Source: SIG307 sp964609025
GTDB lineage: Bacteria > Bacillota > Clostridia > Lachnospirales > Lachnospiraceae
Direction: 5' to 3'
Assembly: GCA_964609025.1 (NCBI GenBank)
Contig: CAZSQM010000016.1
Span: 9,267 to 73,266 of the forward strand
Length of the DNA stretch: 64,000 nt
The first letter of the stretch is position 1. Every line of letters begins with the position of its first letter. A program made the translations under genes and the position numbers. The notes under the pieces were generated by a model that was not told where the DNA came from, ran no database searches, and saw only the letters and a list, made by a program, of their open reading frames with translations. This document shows positions 13,886 to 23,569 of this stretch, one piece after another.

Positions 13886-16732
13886 TTATTTGGATTTTTC
13901 AGGTTGCTTAAGATACTTTTTTACATACTGTCCGGTATAGGACTGCTCATTCGCCGCCACTTCCTCCGGAGTTCCCTTCGCAATGACCGTACCACCCTTG
14001 TCGCCGCCCTCCGGGCCGATGTCGATAATATAATCCGCCGTCTTAATCACGTCGAGATTGTGCTCAATCACCAGCACCGTATTGCCGCCCTCCGTCAGAC
14101 GCTGCAAAATCTCAATCAGTTTATGGACATCGGCAAAGTGCAGACCGGTCGTCGGCTCATCCAAAATATAAATGGTTTTTCCGGTACTGCGCCGGCTTAA
14201 CTCCGCCGCCAGCTTGATACGCTGCGCCTCACCGCCCGAAAGCAGGGTGGAAGGGTGGCCCAGCTTCAGATATGAGAGTCCTACGTCGTTCAGGGTTTCT
14301 ATCTTCTTGCGTATGGACGGCACATTTTCAAAGAACTTCACCGCTTCCTCCACACGCATTTCCAGTACGTCGTAAATCGTCTTCCCTTTATACTTTACTT
14401 CCAGCGTTTCACGGTTATAACGCTTTCCGCCGCACACTTCGCAAGGAACAAAAATATCCGGCAGAAAATTCATCTCAATCTTTAAGATACCATCCCCGCT
14501 GCACGCTTCGCAACGCCCGCCTTTTACGTTAAAGCTGAACCGGCCCTTACTGTAACCGCGCATTTTCGCATCCGTAGTATTGGAGAACAAATCACGAATC
14601 TGGTCAAACACACCCGTATAGGTGGCCGGATTGGAACGCGGGGTACGTCCGATTGGCGACTGGTCGATGTTGATGACCTTATCTAACTGCTCCACGCCCT
14701 CAATCGCGTCGTGGGCTCCGGCTACGGTACGCGCGCGGTTTAACGTCTTCGCCAAATGCTTATACAAAATTTCGTTCACGAGAGAACTCTTTCCCGAACC
14801 GGATACGCCGGTTACACAGGTAAATACGCCGAGCGGAATATCCACGTCAATGTTTTTTAAGTTGTTCTCGCGGGCGCCCTTTATCTTCAAAAAGCCGGTC
14901 GGCTTCCTGCGCTCCTTCGGCACCGGTATGCTCATCCTGCCGGAAAGATACGCACCGGTAATCGACTCCGGCACCTTCATAATCTCCTCAGCGGTTCCTG
15001 CCGCCACAACCTCTCCGCCGTGGTCCCCCGCCCCCGGACCGATATCAACAATATAGTCCGCCGCATACATCGTGTCCTCGTCATGCTCCACAACAATAAG
15101 CGTATTGCCCAAATCCTTCAGATGCTTTAACGTTTTAATCAGTTTGTCGTTATCCCGCTGGTGCAGTCCGATACTCGGTTCATCCAAAATATACGCTACC
15201 CCGACCAGACCGGAGCCAATCTGCGTCGCCAGACGAATACGCTGCGCTTCGCCGCCCGAAAGGGACGCCGTTGCCCGCGCCAGAGTAAGATACTCCAGTC
15301 CGACATCCATCAGGAAGCCGACGCGTGCCCGGATTTCCTTTAACACAAGCTCGCCAATCTTTTGCTGCCGCTCCGTCAATTCCAGATGATTCATAAAGTC
15401 GAACAAATCCCGCACGGAAAGCTCTGTTACTTCCGCGATATTACGCCCGCCGACCGTTACCGCCAGCGCTTCCTTCTTTAAGCGTTTTCCCTGACAAACC
15501 TTACACGGCGTTGTCCGCATAAAGGTTTCGTATTCCTGCTTTGTGGTGTCGGAAGCCGTTTCCCGGTATCTGCGCTCCACATTCTTTATCAGGCCTTCAA
15601 ATGCCACGTCATAAACGCCGACGCCCCTCTGCCCGCGATAATGCACTTTTACGGTCCTTCCGTTTGTTCCGTAATAAATCATATCCTGAATCTCTTTCGG
15701 AAGCTTACAGAACGGAGTCTTTAAATCAAACCGATACTCCCTGGCCAGCGCCGCCAGCGTACTTCCGGTATAACTGGACGGGTCGGTTGCCGACTGCCAT
15801 CCCAGTACCGCAATCGCACCCTCTGCGATACTGAGCGACTTGTCCGGAATCAGCAGGTCCTCGTCAAACTCCATCTTGATTCCGATGCCGTGACACTCCG
15901 GACACGCGCCGAAGGGGTTATTAAAGGAAAACACACGAGGCTCAATCTCATCAATACTGATACCGCAGTCCGGGCAAGAAAAACTTTCGCTGAACCGGAG
16001 CATTTCGCCGTCAATTACGTCTACCATCAAAAGACCGTCGCTTAAACGCAGCACACTGTCAATGGAGTCCCGCAGACGCTGTTCGATTCCCTCTTTCACC
16101 ACCAGGCGGTCCACAATAATCTCAATATTATGCTTTATATTCTTCTCTAACTTAATCTCCTCGGACAGTTCATACAAATGCCCGTCTACTACCACGCGCA
16201 CATAGCCGCTGCGCTTTGCCTGCTCGAACACCTTGACATGTTCGCCCTTTCTGCCTCGTACCACCGGCGCAAGCAGCTGAATCTTCGTGCGCTCCGGCAG
16301 CCGCATAATCTCGTCTGCCATTTCATCCACGGTCTGCTTTTTTATTTCCTTTCCGCAGTTCGGACAATGCGGGATACCGATACGGGCGTACAGCAGACGG
16401 AAATAGTCGTAAATCTCCGTTACCGTTCCCACGGTGGAACGCGGATTGCGGTTCGTAGACTTCTGGTCAATGGAAATTGCGGGAGAAAGCCCCTCGATAC
16501 TCTCTACATTCGGCTTTTCCATCTGCCCCAGGAACTGCCTCGCATAGGAGGAAACCGACTCCATATACCGCCTCTGTCCCTCCGCATAAATCGTATCAAA
16601 GGCCAGAGAAGACTTGCCCGAACCGGAAAGACCGGTCAAAACCACAAACTCATCCCTTGGAATATCGATATTAATCCCTTTTAAGTTGTTCTCCCGCGCC
16701 CCTCGTATCTTGATATACTTTTTCTCTGACAT
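13886..16732 (-). CDS. uvrA: Excinuclease ABC subunit A
   Basis: A 948-residue double ABC ATPase that finds helix-distorting DNA damage and loads UvrB. The N-terminal Walker A is GLSGSGKSSLAFDT (about residues 33-46) and the second is GVSGSGKSSLVNEIL (about 645-659). Two ABC signatures read LSGGEAQRI. Zinc modules are present (CPNCGKEI in the first half, CEACSGDGILKIEM with CEVCGGKRY in the second). The length is normal. ATG 16732 has GGAAAGG upstream, 12 nt after the uvrB stop, so uvrB-uvrA form one unit. Confidence 0.98.
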   Translation of the reverse strand: MSEKKYIKIRGARENNLKGINIDIPRDEFVVLTGLSGSGKSSLAFDTIYAEGQRRYMESVSSYARQFLGQMEKPNVESIEGLSPAISIDQKSTNRNPRSTVGTVTEIYDYFRLLYARIGIPHCPNCGKEIKKQTVDEMADEIMRLPERTKIQLLAPVVRGRKGEHVKVFEQAKRSGYVRVVVDGHLYELSEEIKLEKNIKHNIEIIVDRLVVKEGIEQRLRDSIDSVLRLSDGLLMVDVIDGEMLRFSESFSCPDCGISIDEIEPRVFSFNNPFGACPECHGIGIKMEFDEDLLIPDKSLSIAEGAIAVLGWQSATDPSSYTGSTLAALAREYRFDLKTPFCKLPKEIQDMIYYGTNGRTVKVHYRGQRGVGVYDVAFEGLIKNVERRYRETASDTTKQEYETFMRTTPCKVCQGKRLKKEALAVTVGGRNIAEVTELSVRDLFDFMNHLELTERQQKIGELVLKEIRARVGFLMDVGLEYLTLARATASLSGGEAQRIRLATQIGSGLVGVAYILDEPSIGLHQRDNDKLIKTLKHLKDLGNTLIVVEHDEDTMYAADYIVDIGPGAGDHGGEVVAAGTAEEIMKVPESITGAYLSGRMSIPVPKERRKPTGFLKIKGARENNLKNIDVDIPLGVFTCVTGVSGSGKSSLVNEILYKHLAKTLNRARTVAGAHDAIEGVEQLDKVINIDQSPIGRTPRSNPATYTGVFDQIRDLFSNTTDAKMRGYSKGRFSFNVKGGRCEACSGDGILKIEMNFLPDIFVPCEVCGGKRYNRETLEVKYKGKTIYDVLEMRVEEAVKFFENVPSIRKKIETLNDVGLSYLKLGHPSTLLSGGEAQRIKLAAELSRRSTGKTIYILDEPTTGLHFADVHKLIEILQRLTEGGNTVLVIEHNLDVIKTADYIIDIGPEGGDKGGTVIAKGTPEEVAANEQSYTGQYVKKYLKQPEKSK

Positions 16733-16744
16733 GGCCTTTCCTCA

Positions 16745-18736
16745 CTACTCCAACATTTTCTTTTTTAACTCAAACAACTGGTCACGCAGCTTCGCCGCCA
16801 GCTCGAAATTCAGCTCGGCCGCCGCGGTATTCATCTGCTTTTGCAGCTTTTTTTCCAAGGCAAGCAGCTCCTTTTTCGACATGGACTCCATGTCCTTTTC
16901 AATCCCGTTGGTGATCTCCTCTGCCTTCTTTGAGATGCTGATTAAATCACGCACCGCCTTCTTAATGGTCTGCGGCGTAATGCCGTGCTCCTTATTATAG
17001 GCAGACTGTATTCCGCGGCGGCGGTTTGTTTCCGAAATCGCGTTTTTCATGGAATCCGTCATCGTATCGGCGTACATAATCACACGCCCCTCCGCATTTC
17101 GGGCGGCTCTGCCGACGGTCTGGATTAAGGAGGTTTCCGAACGCAGAAAGCCCTCCTTGTCCGCGTCCAGAATCGCCACCAGACTGACCTCCGGAATATC
17201 CAGACCCTCTCTCAGAAGATTGATACCTACCAGCACGTCAAACACATCCATCCGCATATCGCGGATAATCTCCGAACGCTCTAACGTATCAATATCCGAA
17301 TGCAAATACTTCACCCGCACGCCCACCTCCCGCAGATAGTCGGTCAAATCCTCCGCCATCCGCTTCGTCAGCGTCGTTACCAAAACCTTGCATTTTTTCC
17401 CGGTTTCCTTTCGTATCTCCCCGAGCAAATCATCAATCTGACCTTTGGTCGGGCGTACCGATATCTCCGGGTCAAGAAGTCCGGTCGGGCGGATGACCTG
17501 CTCCGTCCGTAACAGCTCGTGAGTACGCTCATAGTCCGAAGGCGTCGCGGAAACAAACAGCATCTGATTGATTTTGCTCTCAAACTCGCTGAAATTCAGC
17601 GGACGGTTATCCAGTGCCGACGGAAGCCGGAAGCCATAGTCTACAAGTGTAGTCTTTCTTGAACGGTCGCCGAAAAACATGCCGCGAATCTGCGGTATCG
17701 TGATGTGGGACTCGTCCACGATAATCAGAAAATCATCCGGGAAATAATCAAGCAGCGTATGCGGCGTGGCTCCCTCCGGCAACCCCGCCAAATGTCTGGA
17801 ATAGTTCTCGATACCGGAGCAAAAGCCGGTTTCCCGCATCATCTCCACGTCAAATGCGGTACGTTCCCCGATCCGCTGTGCTTCAATCAGCTTGTCCTCA
17901 CTCTTAAAAAACTGCACCCTCTCTATCATCTCTTCTTCGATGTTTTTTAATGCGGCATTCATCTTTTCCTGCTCTACGACATAGTGGGATGCCGGAAAAA
18001 TCACCGTATGCTCCAGCGTACACTTTATCTCGCCGGTCAGTACGTCAATCTCCGTAATACGGTCCACTTCATCGCCGAAGAACTCCACCCGCACCGCCGT
18101 ATCCGCGGAAGCCACCGGAAAAATCTCAACCACATCGCCGCGTACCCGGAAAGTGCCGCGCTTAAAATCCATATCGTTACGGGTATATTGTATATCAATC
18201 AGGCGGCGTAATACCTCGTCCCGGTCTTTTTGCATGCCCGGTCGCAGGGAAACCGTCATATTCTGATAATCAATCGGGCTGCCCAGACCGTAAATGCAGG
18301 ATACGCTGGCCACAATAATCACGTCGCGCCGCTCGGTAAGCGCGGCGGTCGCCGAATGACGCAGCTTGTCTATTTCTTCGTTAATGGCAGAATCCTTATC
18401 AATATAAGTGTCCGTAGAAGGCACATACGCCTCCGGCTGGTAATAATCATAGTAGGACACAAAGTACTCCACCGCGTTCTCCGGGAAGAACTCCTTAAAC
18501 TCCCCGTAAAGCTGGGCAGCCAAAGTCTTATTGTGTGCTATAATCAGCGTCGGACGGTTCAGTGCCTGAATCACGTTCGCCATCGTAAAAGTTTTGCCGG
18601 AACCGGTCACGCCGAGAAGCGTCTGAAACTGATTCCCCTCCTCAAAGCCACGGACAAGGTCGGAAATCGCCTGGGGCTGGTCGCCGGTGGGCTGGTAATC
18701 GGAATGTAATATAAATTTTTTTTCTTCCTTCTGCAC
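16745..18736 (-). CDS. uvrB: Excinuclease ABC subunit B
   Basis: A 663-residue helicase-like damage verifier. Walker A is LLGVTGSGKTFTMANVI, followed by the YFVSYYDYYQPEAYVP beta-hairpin region, the DESH box, QTVGRAARN (motif VI) and a C-terminal UVR coiled-coil (KLQKQMNTAAAELNFELAAKLRDQ region) that meets UvrC. Start is GTG 18736, 8 nt after GGAGG; reading from the more upstream ATG would add 33 residues not found in UvrB. Two LexA-type boxes lie upstream, consistent with SOS control of uvrBA in Gram-positives. Length and motifs are standard. Confidence 0.98.
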   Translation of the reverse strand: MQKEEKKFILHSDYQPTGDQPQAISDLVRGFEEGNQFQTLLGVTGSGKTFTMANVIQALNRPTLIIAHNKTLAAQLYGEFKEFFPENAVEYFVSYYDYYQPEAYVPSTDTYIDKDSAINEEIDKLRHSATAALTERRDVIIVASVSCIYGLGSPIDYQNMTVSLRPGMQKDRDEVLRRLIDIQYTRNDMDFKRGTFRVRGDVVEIFPVASADTAVRVEFFGDEVDRITEIDVLTGEIKCTLEHTVIFPASHYVVEQEKMNAALKNIEEEMIERVQFFKSEDKLIEAQRIGERTAFDVEMMRETGFCSGIENYSRHLAGLPEGATPHTLLDYFPDDFLIIVDESHITIPQIRGMFFGDRSRKTTLVDYGFRLPSALDNRPLNFSEFESKINQMLFVSATPSDYERTHELLRTEQVIRPTGLLDPEISVRPTKGQIDDLLGEIRKETGKKCKVLVTTLTKRMAEDLTDYLREVGVRVKYLHSDIDTLERSEIIRDMRMDVFDVLVGINLLREGLDIPEVSLVAILDADKEGFLRSETSLIQTVGRAARNAEGRVIMYADTMTDSMKNAISETNRRRGIQSAYNKEHGITPQTIKKAVRDLISISKKAEEITNGIEKDMESMSKKELLALEKKLQKQMNTAAAELNFELAAKLRDQLFELKKKMLE

Positions 18737-18850
18737 AAAAAGCACCTCCGAAAGTGATAGTAAAAAAACTTCTATTCGCCACAAAATTCGTCGAAACGAG
18801 TACTCTGCTTTTTGGAAAAACTTTGTTTTCGTCAATCCGTTAACACTACT

Positions 18851-18891
18851 ATCATATCACATATTTTTTAAAAAGTACAGAACAAAAGTTC
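18851..18891 (-). promoter_or_regulatory. uvrB promoter region with LexA (SOS) box
   Basis: A -10-like TATGAT (18851-18856) lies about 115 nt before the uvrB GTG. GAACAAAAGTTC (18880-18891) is an exact match to the Gram-positive SOS box core GAAC-N4-GTTC and abuts the expected -35 position. The -35 itself is weak (TGTACT region). LexA bound here would block the promoter; this is inference from motif and position. Confidence 0.75.
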
Positions 18892-18966
18892 GTCTTTGTA
18901 AAAAATTACTTGACTTTTTAAACACACTTGAAGAACAAAGAGTCCGCTTGCGACATCTTCCAAGCG

Positions 18967-19066
18967 CGCGAGTGCGCATCCTTAGCGGAGCGCTTTTTTA
19001 TCGAATAGGACGCAATTTCCTGTTCGATAAAAAAGTACAGAACAAATTGAACATTTGTTCTGTACT
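18967..19066. promoter_or_regulatory. Second LexA-type box inside stacked inverted repeats
   Basis: This gene-free stretch lies between cheW and uvrB. It begins with the 18-mer shared with 9208-9225 (18967-18984). TTTTTTATCGAA/TTCGATAAAAAA arms (18994-19034 overall) form one hairpin. AGTACAGAACAAA (19034-19046) and TTTGTTCTGTACT (19054-19066) form a second, perfect 13-bp hairpin that could end cheW transcripts. The second hairpin contains GAACATTTGTTC (19049-19060), another exact GAAC-N4-GTTC box. AAAAGTACAGAACAAA occurs both here (19031) and at 18871, exactly 160 bp apart. Confidence 0.7.
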
Positions 19067-19128
19067 TCCGTTACCGATTTTTTCTCTTAGAAACAGCCTT
19101 CTGCTTCTATCAGTTTTTGCAGGAAAGT

Positions 19129-19593
19129 TTATCCCTGCATCCCCTTTAACACCTCTGCCATCTGTTCCCCTTCGTTTCCTTCATACATACTCGCAGGATT
19201 TAAAAGCAGGACCAGTTTCCCATGCTTATTGGCAACCGCGCGGACATATGCTGTTCTGGCACTTTTGGCAATCACAGGCGTTTCCGTGATATTTTCCCCT
19301 GTAAAATCCGCCATTTCAAGCACTTCATCCACCTTAAAGGCAATCGACGTACCTTCATAGCGTGTTACGATAAGCTTCGTCTTTTCCGGGTCGGTATACT
19401 CTTCCAGCAAAAACCTTTTACGCAGGCTGTATACCGGAATTACTTCGCCGCGCAGATTCATCAGCCCCAGCACACAGGCAGGCGCATTCGGCACCGGTAC
19501 GATATCCGTCATCGATTCAATTGCGGTTACCACCTGCACATCGAAGCCGTACTCCTCCTCTCCGATACGGAAAATAATATCTCTCTCTGCCAT
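19129..19593 (-). CDS. cheW: Chemotaxis coupling protein CheW
   Basis: A 154-residue SH3-like scaffold that links chemoreceptors to the kinase CheA in the cytoplasm. Typical marks: IIFRIGEEEYGFDVQVV at the start, IVPVPNAPACVLGLMNLRGEVIPV (quoted here as two adjoining parts, IVPVPNAPACVLG and LMNLRGEVIPV), and VDEVLEMADF later. ATG 19593 has GGAGGAGG upstream. It is a stand-alone copy placed 21 nt after prfB, away from the main chemotaxis operon, which is not in this window. The nearby soluble hydrogenase-like receptor is an obvious candidate client, though nothing in the sequence proves this. Confidence 0.95.
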   Translation of the reverse strand: MAERDIIFRIGEEEYGFDVQVVTAIESMTDIVPVPNAPACVLGLMNLRGEVIPVYSLRKRFLLEEYTDPEKTKLIVTRYEGTSIAFKVDEVLEMADFTGENITETPVIAKSARTAYVRAVANKHGKLVLLLNPASMYEGNEGEQMAEVLKGMQG

Positions 19594-19614
19594 AAAACTA
19601 CCTCCTCCAATTCC

Positions 19615-20734
19615 TTACTCTTTTGCTTTCCCGGTTGCACTCCACCTCAGATACGCATTAATAAACGGATCCAGATCGCCGTCCAGCACAGTCTGTGCGT
19701 TTCCGACTTCTTCATTGGTCCGGTGATCCTTTACCAGTGTGTACGGCTGTAAGACATAAGAACGAATCTGATTACCGAAATTGATATCCCGCACTTCACC
19801 GCGAATTCCCGACTCCTTCTCTGCGTTTTCCTGCTCCCGCAAAAGATACAGCTTTGCTTTTAACATCTGCATTGCCTTATCTTTGTTCTGGAACTGGGAA
19901 CGCTCATTCTGACACTGTACCACAATTCCGGTCGGGATATGGGTAATACGGATGGCGGAGGAGGTTTTATTGACATGCTGTCCGCCCGCGCCGCTGGAAC
20001 GATAGGTATCAATCCGTAAATCCTTTTCATCAATCTCTATTTCCGGTGCTTCCTCCAAATCCGGCATAATATCGCAGGATACAAAGGAGGTCTGACGCTT
20101 TCCCGCCGCGTTAAACGGAGAAATTCGCACCAACCGGTGTACGCCGCGCTCCGATTTCAGATACCCGTAAGCATTTTCCCCGTGGATTTCCAGCGTTACC
20201 GACTTATAACCTGCCTCATCACCGTCCAGAAAATCAATCAGCTCCGTTGTAAACCCCTTTTTATCTGCCCACCGCTGATACATCCGGCAAAGCATGGAAG
20301 CCCAGTCACAGCTTTCCGTGCCGCCCGCCCCCGCATGGAGCGTAAGTATCGCATCGTTTTTATCATATTCACCGCAAAGCAATGTGCTTAAATGCAGCCG
20401 CTCGTAATGTGCCTTGAACAGTTCCATTGCCTGCTGTGCGTCCGGAATCAGGGACGCGTCCGAAGATTCGTACCCCATCTCCAGATACGTCTGTACATCC
20501 TCATACTCGGTCTTCAGTTCCTCGTAATCTGCCACCGCGTCTTTGAGATTTTTCAGCTCCTTCATGTAGCTCTGCGACTTTTCCGCATTATCCCAAAAAC
20601 CCGGCTCCTGCATGATGGCTTCTAACTCTTGTATTTTTTCACGCTTGCCCGGGAGGTCAAAGTGAATCCCCCATTTCAAGCAGCGGCTTTTCATAACCGG
20701 AGAGTTCGTATTTGATTGCATCCAACTCTACCAT
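19615..20734 (-). CDS. prfB: Peptide chain release factor 2, programmed +1 frameshift
   Basis: RF2 of 372 residues made from two frames. The first 25 codons (20660-20734) begin MVELDAIKYELSGYEKP and end at CTT-TGA (20657-20662). Skipping the T at 20659 gives CTT-GAC and opens the main frame (19615-20658). GGGGG lies 5 nt before the CTT slip site, acting as the usual internal Shine-Dalgarno stimulator, slightly farther away than in E. coli. RF2 reads UGA and UAA and recodes its own UGA when scarce. SPF (in VRISPFNAAG) and GGQ (in GAGGQHVNKTSSA) motifs are present. ATG 20734 has GAAGGTGAG upstream. Confidence 0.97.
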
Positions 20735-20836
20735 CTGCTCACCTTCTTTCCTGACATTCTGAAAACGCCATGCGGCAAACACTGCTTCTTTGCTGTTTCT
20801 CTGCCGCTTTTGCATACCATTGTACCCTTCGGGCAG

Positions 20837-23407
20837 TTACACGTTCCTGCCGCAGCACTTCTTATATTTCAGACCGCTTCCGCACGGACACGGGTCGTTC
20901 GGCATAACCTTCTTATCGGAGCGCTTTACCGGGCCCTTTGCCACCGTATCGTCACGGTTCGTTCCGGTCACCTTTGCTACCTGCTCACGCTCTACCTTTT
21001 GCTCAATACGCACATTCATCAGGGCCTTTACGGTGTCTTCGCTGATGGCCGCCGTCATGGCGCTGAACATGTCAAAGCCCTGGAACTTATACTCTGTCAG
21101 AGGGTCGCGCTGTCCGTATGCCTGTACGCCGATTCCCTGACGGAGCTGATCCATATCGTCGATGTGGTCCATCCACTTACGGTCAATCACCCGAAGCAGA
21201 ATAACGCGCTCAATCTCACGCAAATGCTCCTTTTCCGGGAACTCTGCTTCCTTTGCCTCGTAAAACTTGACCGCCTCCGCCTTTAACTGCTGTACCAGTT
21301 CCTTCTTACGCATATGCTTCTTCTGATCCTCGGTCAGACGAACCGGTGCAATCGGCACAATCGGAAGTAACAGGCTGTTCAGCTCGTGCAGATCCCAGTT
21401 CTCCGCGTCCTGGTCGTCGCTGATGCAGGTATCCACGCAGCCCTCTACCACATCGTTTATCATCTTAAATATCGTTTCCCGCATGTTGGCGCCTTCCAGC
21501 ACCTTTCTGCGCTCCGCGTAAATAATCTCTCTCTGCTCGTTGTTCACGCGGTCGTACTCGAGAAGATTTTTACGGATACCGAAGTTGTTGTTCTCTATCT
21601 TCTTCTGCGCCTTCTCTACCGCAGAGCTTAACATCTTGTGCTCAATCTGCTCGCCTTCCTCGATACCCAGCGAATTAAACATATTGATTAAGCGCTCCGT
21701 ACCGAACAAACGCATCAAATCATCTTCCAGGGAAATATAAAATCTGGATTCACCCGGGTCACCCTGACGTCCGGCACGTCCCCGGAGCTGGTTGTCAATA
21801 CGTCTGGATTCGTGGCGTTCCGTACCGATAATCTTTAAGCCGCCCAGTTCCTTTACACCCTCGCCGAGCTTAATATCCGTACCACGTCCCGCCATGTTCG
21901 TCGCAATCGTAACCGCCCCCATCTGACCGGCGTCGGCAACAATCTGCGCTTCCATTTCGTGGAACTTTGCATTTAAAACCTTGTGCGGAACATTCCGGCG
22001 TCTTAACATATCGCTCAGTTCCTCGGACGCCTCAATGGTAATCGTACCTACCAGTACCGGCTGACCGTTTCTGTTTGCCGCAATAATCTCCTCCACAATC
22101 GCGGCAAGCTTCTCCCGGCGGGTCTTATAAACCGCATCGTCTTTATCCACACGGGCAATCGGACGGTTGGTCGGAATCTCCACAACATCCATGCCGTAAA
22201 TTTCACGGAACTCTTTTTCCTCGGTCAGCGCCGTACCGGTCATACCGCACTTCTTGTCATACTTGTTGAAAAAGTTCTGGAAGGTAATCGTGGCAAGCGT
22301 CTTACTCTCGCGCTTTACCTTTACATGCTCCTTTGCCTCAATCGCCTGATGAAGGCCGTCGGAATAACGTCTGCCCGGCATGATACGTCCGGTGAAATCG
22401 TCTACAATGAGCACTTCGTCGTTTTGTACCACATAATCCTTATCCCGCGCCATCAGATAATGGGCACGCAGGGCAAGAATAATATTGTGCTGAATCTCCA
22501 TATTCTCCGGGTCGGCAAGGTTTTCAATCTGGAAGAAGCGCTCTACCTTTGCAACACCTTCTTCCGTCAGGTTTACATTTTTATCTTTTTCGTTGACGAT
22601 AAAGTCGCCTTCCTCCTGCTGCTCCTCGCCCATGAGAAGGTCCATCTTGGAAAGCTCCTTTTCCGTACCCTTTACAAGCTGTCTTGCCAGAATGTCGCAG
22701 GCCTGATACAGGCTGGTGGACTTTCCGCTCTGCCCGGAAATAATCAACGGGGTACGCGCCTCATCAATCAATACGGAGTCTACTTCGTCGATAATCGCAT
22801 AGTGCAGACCGCGCATTACGAGCTGCTCCTTGTAAATTACCATGTTGTCACGCAGATAGTCAAAGCCGAATTCGTTATTCGTGCCGTAAGTAATATCGCA
22901 GGCATAGGCATCTCTGCGCTCGCTGTTATCCATGCTGTTTAAAATACAGCCTACCGTCAGACCGAGAAAACGGAATACCTGCCCCATCCACTCGGAGTCA
23001 CGTTTTGCAAGATAATCATTGACGGTAACGATATGCACGCCTTCGCCGTCCAGGGCATTTAAGTACGCCGGTAAAAGCTCCGTCTGGGTCTTACCTTCAC
23101 CGGTACGCATCTCAACAATACGCCCCTGGTGCAGAATAATACCACCCAGTATCTGTACGTCATAATGCCGCTGCCCGAGCACACGCTTTGTCGCCTCACG
23201 CACTACCGCGTAAGCCTCCGGCAGCAAAGCGTCCTTGGTTTCGCCTTTGCCCAAACGTTCTTTAAACTCTGGCGTCTTCGCCGCAAGCTGCTCGTCGGAT
23301 AATACCGATACGGTTTCCTCTAACTGATTTATCTTCTCCAAAATCGGCCGGATAAGCTTTACTTCTCTTTCACTGTGCGTCCCGAACATTTTCTGTATTA
23401 AACCCAT
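20837..23407 (-). CDS. secA: Preprotein translocase ATPase SecA
   Basis: An 856-residue DEAD-like motor that drives protein export through SecYEG. Motifs: MRTGEGKTQTELLPAYLNAL (Walker A), DEVDSVLIDEARTPLIISG (DEAD region), TNMAGRGTDIKL, RGRAGRQGDPG, and the C-terminal zinc tail NDPCPCGSGLKYKKCCG that binds SecB/ribosome. The length is normal for Firmicutes. ATG 23407 follows CAGGAGAAG. The gene has its own promoter 85 nt upstream, and prfB follows after 102 nt, a common Firmicutes order (hpf-secA-prfB). Confidence 0.99.
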   Translation of the reverse strand: MGLIQKMFGTHSEREVKLIRPILEKINQLEETVSVLSDEQLAAKTPEFKERLGKGETKDALLPEAYAVVREATKRVLGQRHYDVQILGGIILHQGRIVEMRTGEGKTQTELLPAYLNALDGEGVHIVTVNDYLAKRDSEWMGQVFRFLGLTVGCILNSMDNSERRDAYACDITYGTNNEFGFDYLRDNMVIYKEQLVMRGLHYAIIDEVDSVLIDEARTPLIISGQSGKSTSLYQACDILARQLVKGTEKELSKMDLLMGEEQQEEGDFIVNEKDKNVNLTEEGVAKVERFFQIENLADPENMEIQHNIILALRAHYLMARDKDYVVQNDEVLIVDDFTGRIMPGRRYSDGLHQAIEAKEHVKVKRESKTLATITFQNFFNKYDKKCGMTGTALTEEKEFREIYGMDVVEIPTNRPIARVDKDDAVYKTRREKLAAIVEEIIAANRNGQPVLVGTITIEASEELSDMLRRRNVPHKVLNAKFHEMEAQIVADAGQMGAVTIATNMAGRGTDIKLGEGVKELGGLKIIGTERHESRRIDNQLRGRAGRQGDPGESRFYISLEDDLMRLFGTERLINMFNSLGIEEGEQIEHKMLSSAVEKAQKKIENNNFGIRKNLLEYDRVNNEQREIIYAERRKVLEGANMRETIFKMINDVVEGCVDTCISDDQDAENWDLHELNSLLLPIVPIAPVRLTEDQKKHMRKKELVQQLKAEAVKFYEAKEAEFPEKEHLREIERVILLRVIDRKWMDHIDDMDQLRQGIGVQAYGQRDPLTEYKFQGFDMFSAMTAAISEDTVKALMNVRIEQKVEREQVAKVTGTNRDDTVAKGPVKRSDKKVMPNDPCPCGSGLKYKKCCGRNV

Positions 23408-23491
23408 CTGTCTTCTCCTGATTATATCTATTTTATTGCTTTTCGCCCCATGCGCCTTATCGAAAAGTCACATGAAGTCCATAATAAGATT

Positions 23492-23520
23492 ATTGTAACA
23501 TTACTTTTCCATTTATTCAA
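23492..23520 (-). promoter_or_regulatory. Sigma-A promoter of secA
   Basis: TTGAAT (23515-23520), 17-bp spacer, TACAAT (23492-23497) on the minus strand, about 85 nt before secA. Confidence 0.75.
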
Positions 23521-23569
23521 CCTTTTCCTTCACTTTTTATACTATCTTTACGAATAAAAACAGGGATAG

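Noticed and set aside
18737..18835. N-terminal extension of UvrB from an ATG at 18835
   Set aside because: The extra 33 residues are not UvrB-like, and GTG 18736 has an ideal GGAGG.
20656..20662. prfB as a pseudogene because of an in-frame TGA
   Set aside because: The CTT-TGA-C site with an upstream GGGGG is the standard RF2 autoregulatory frameshift.
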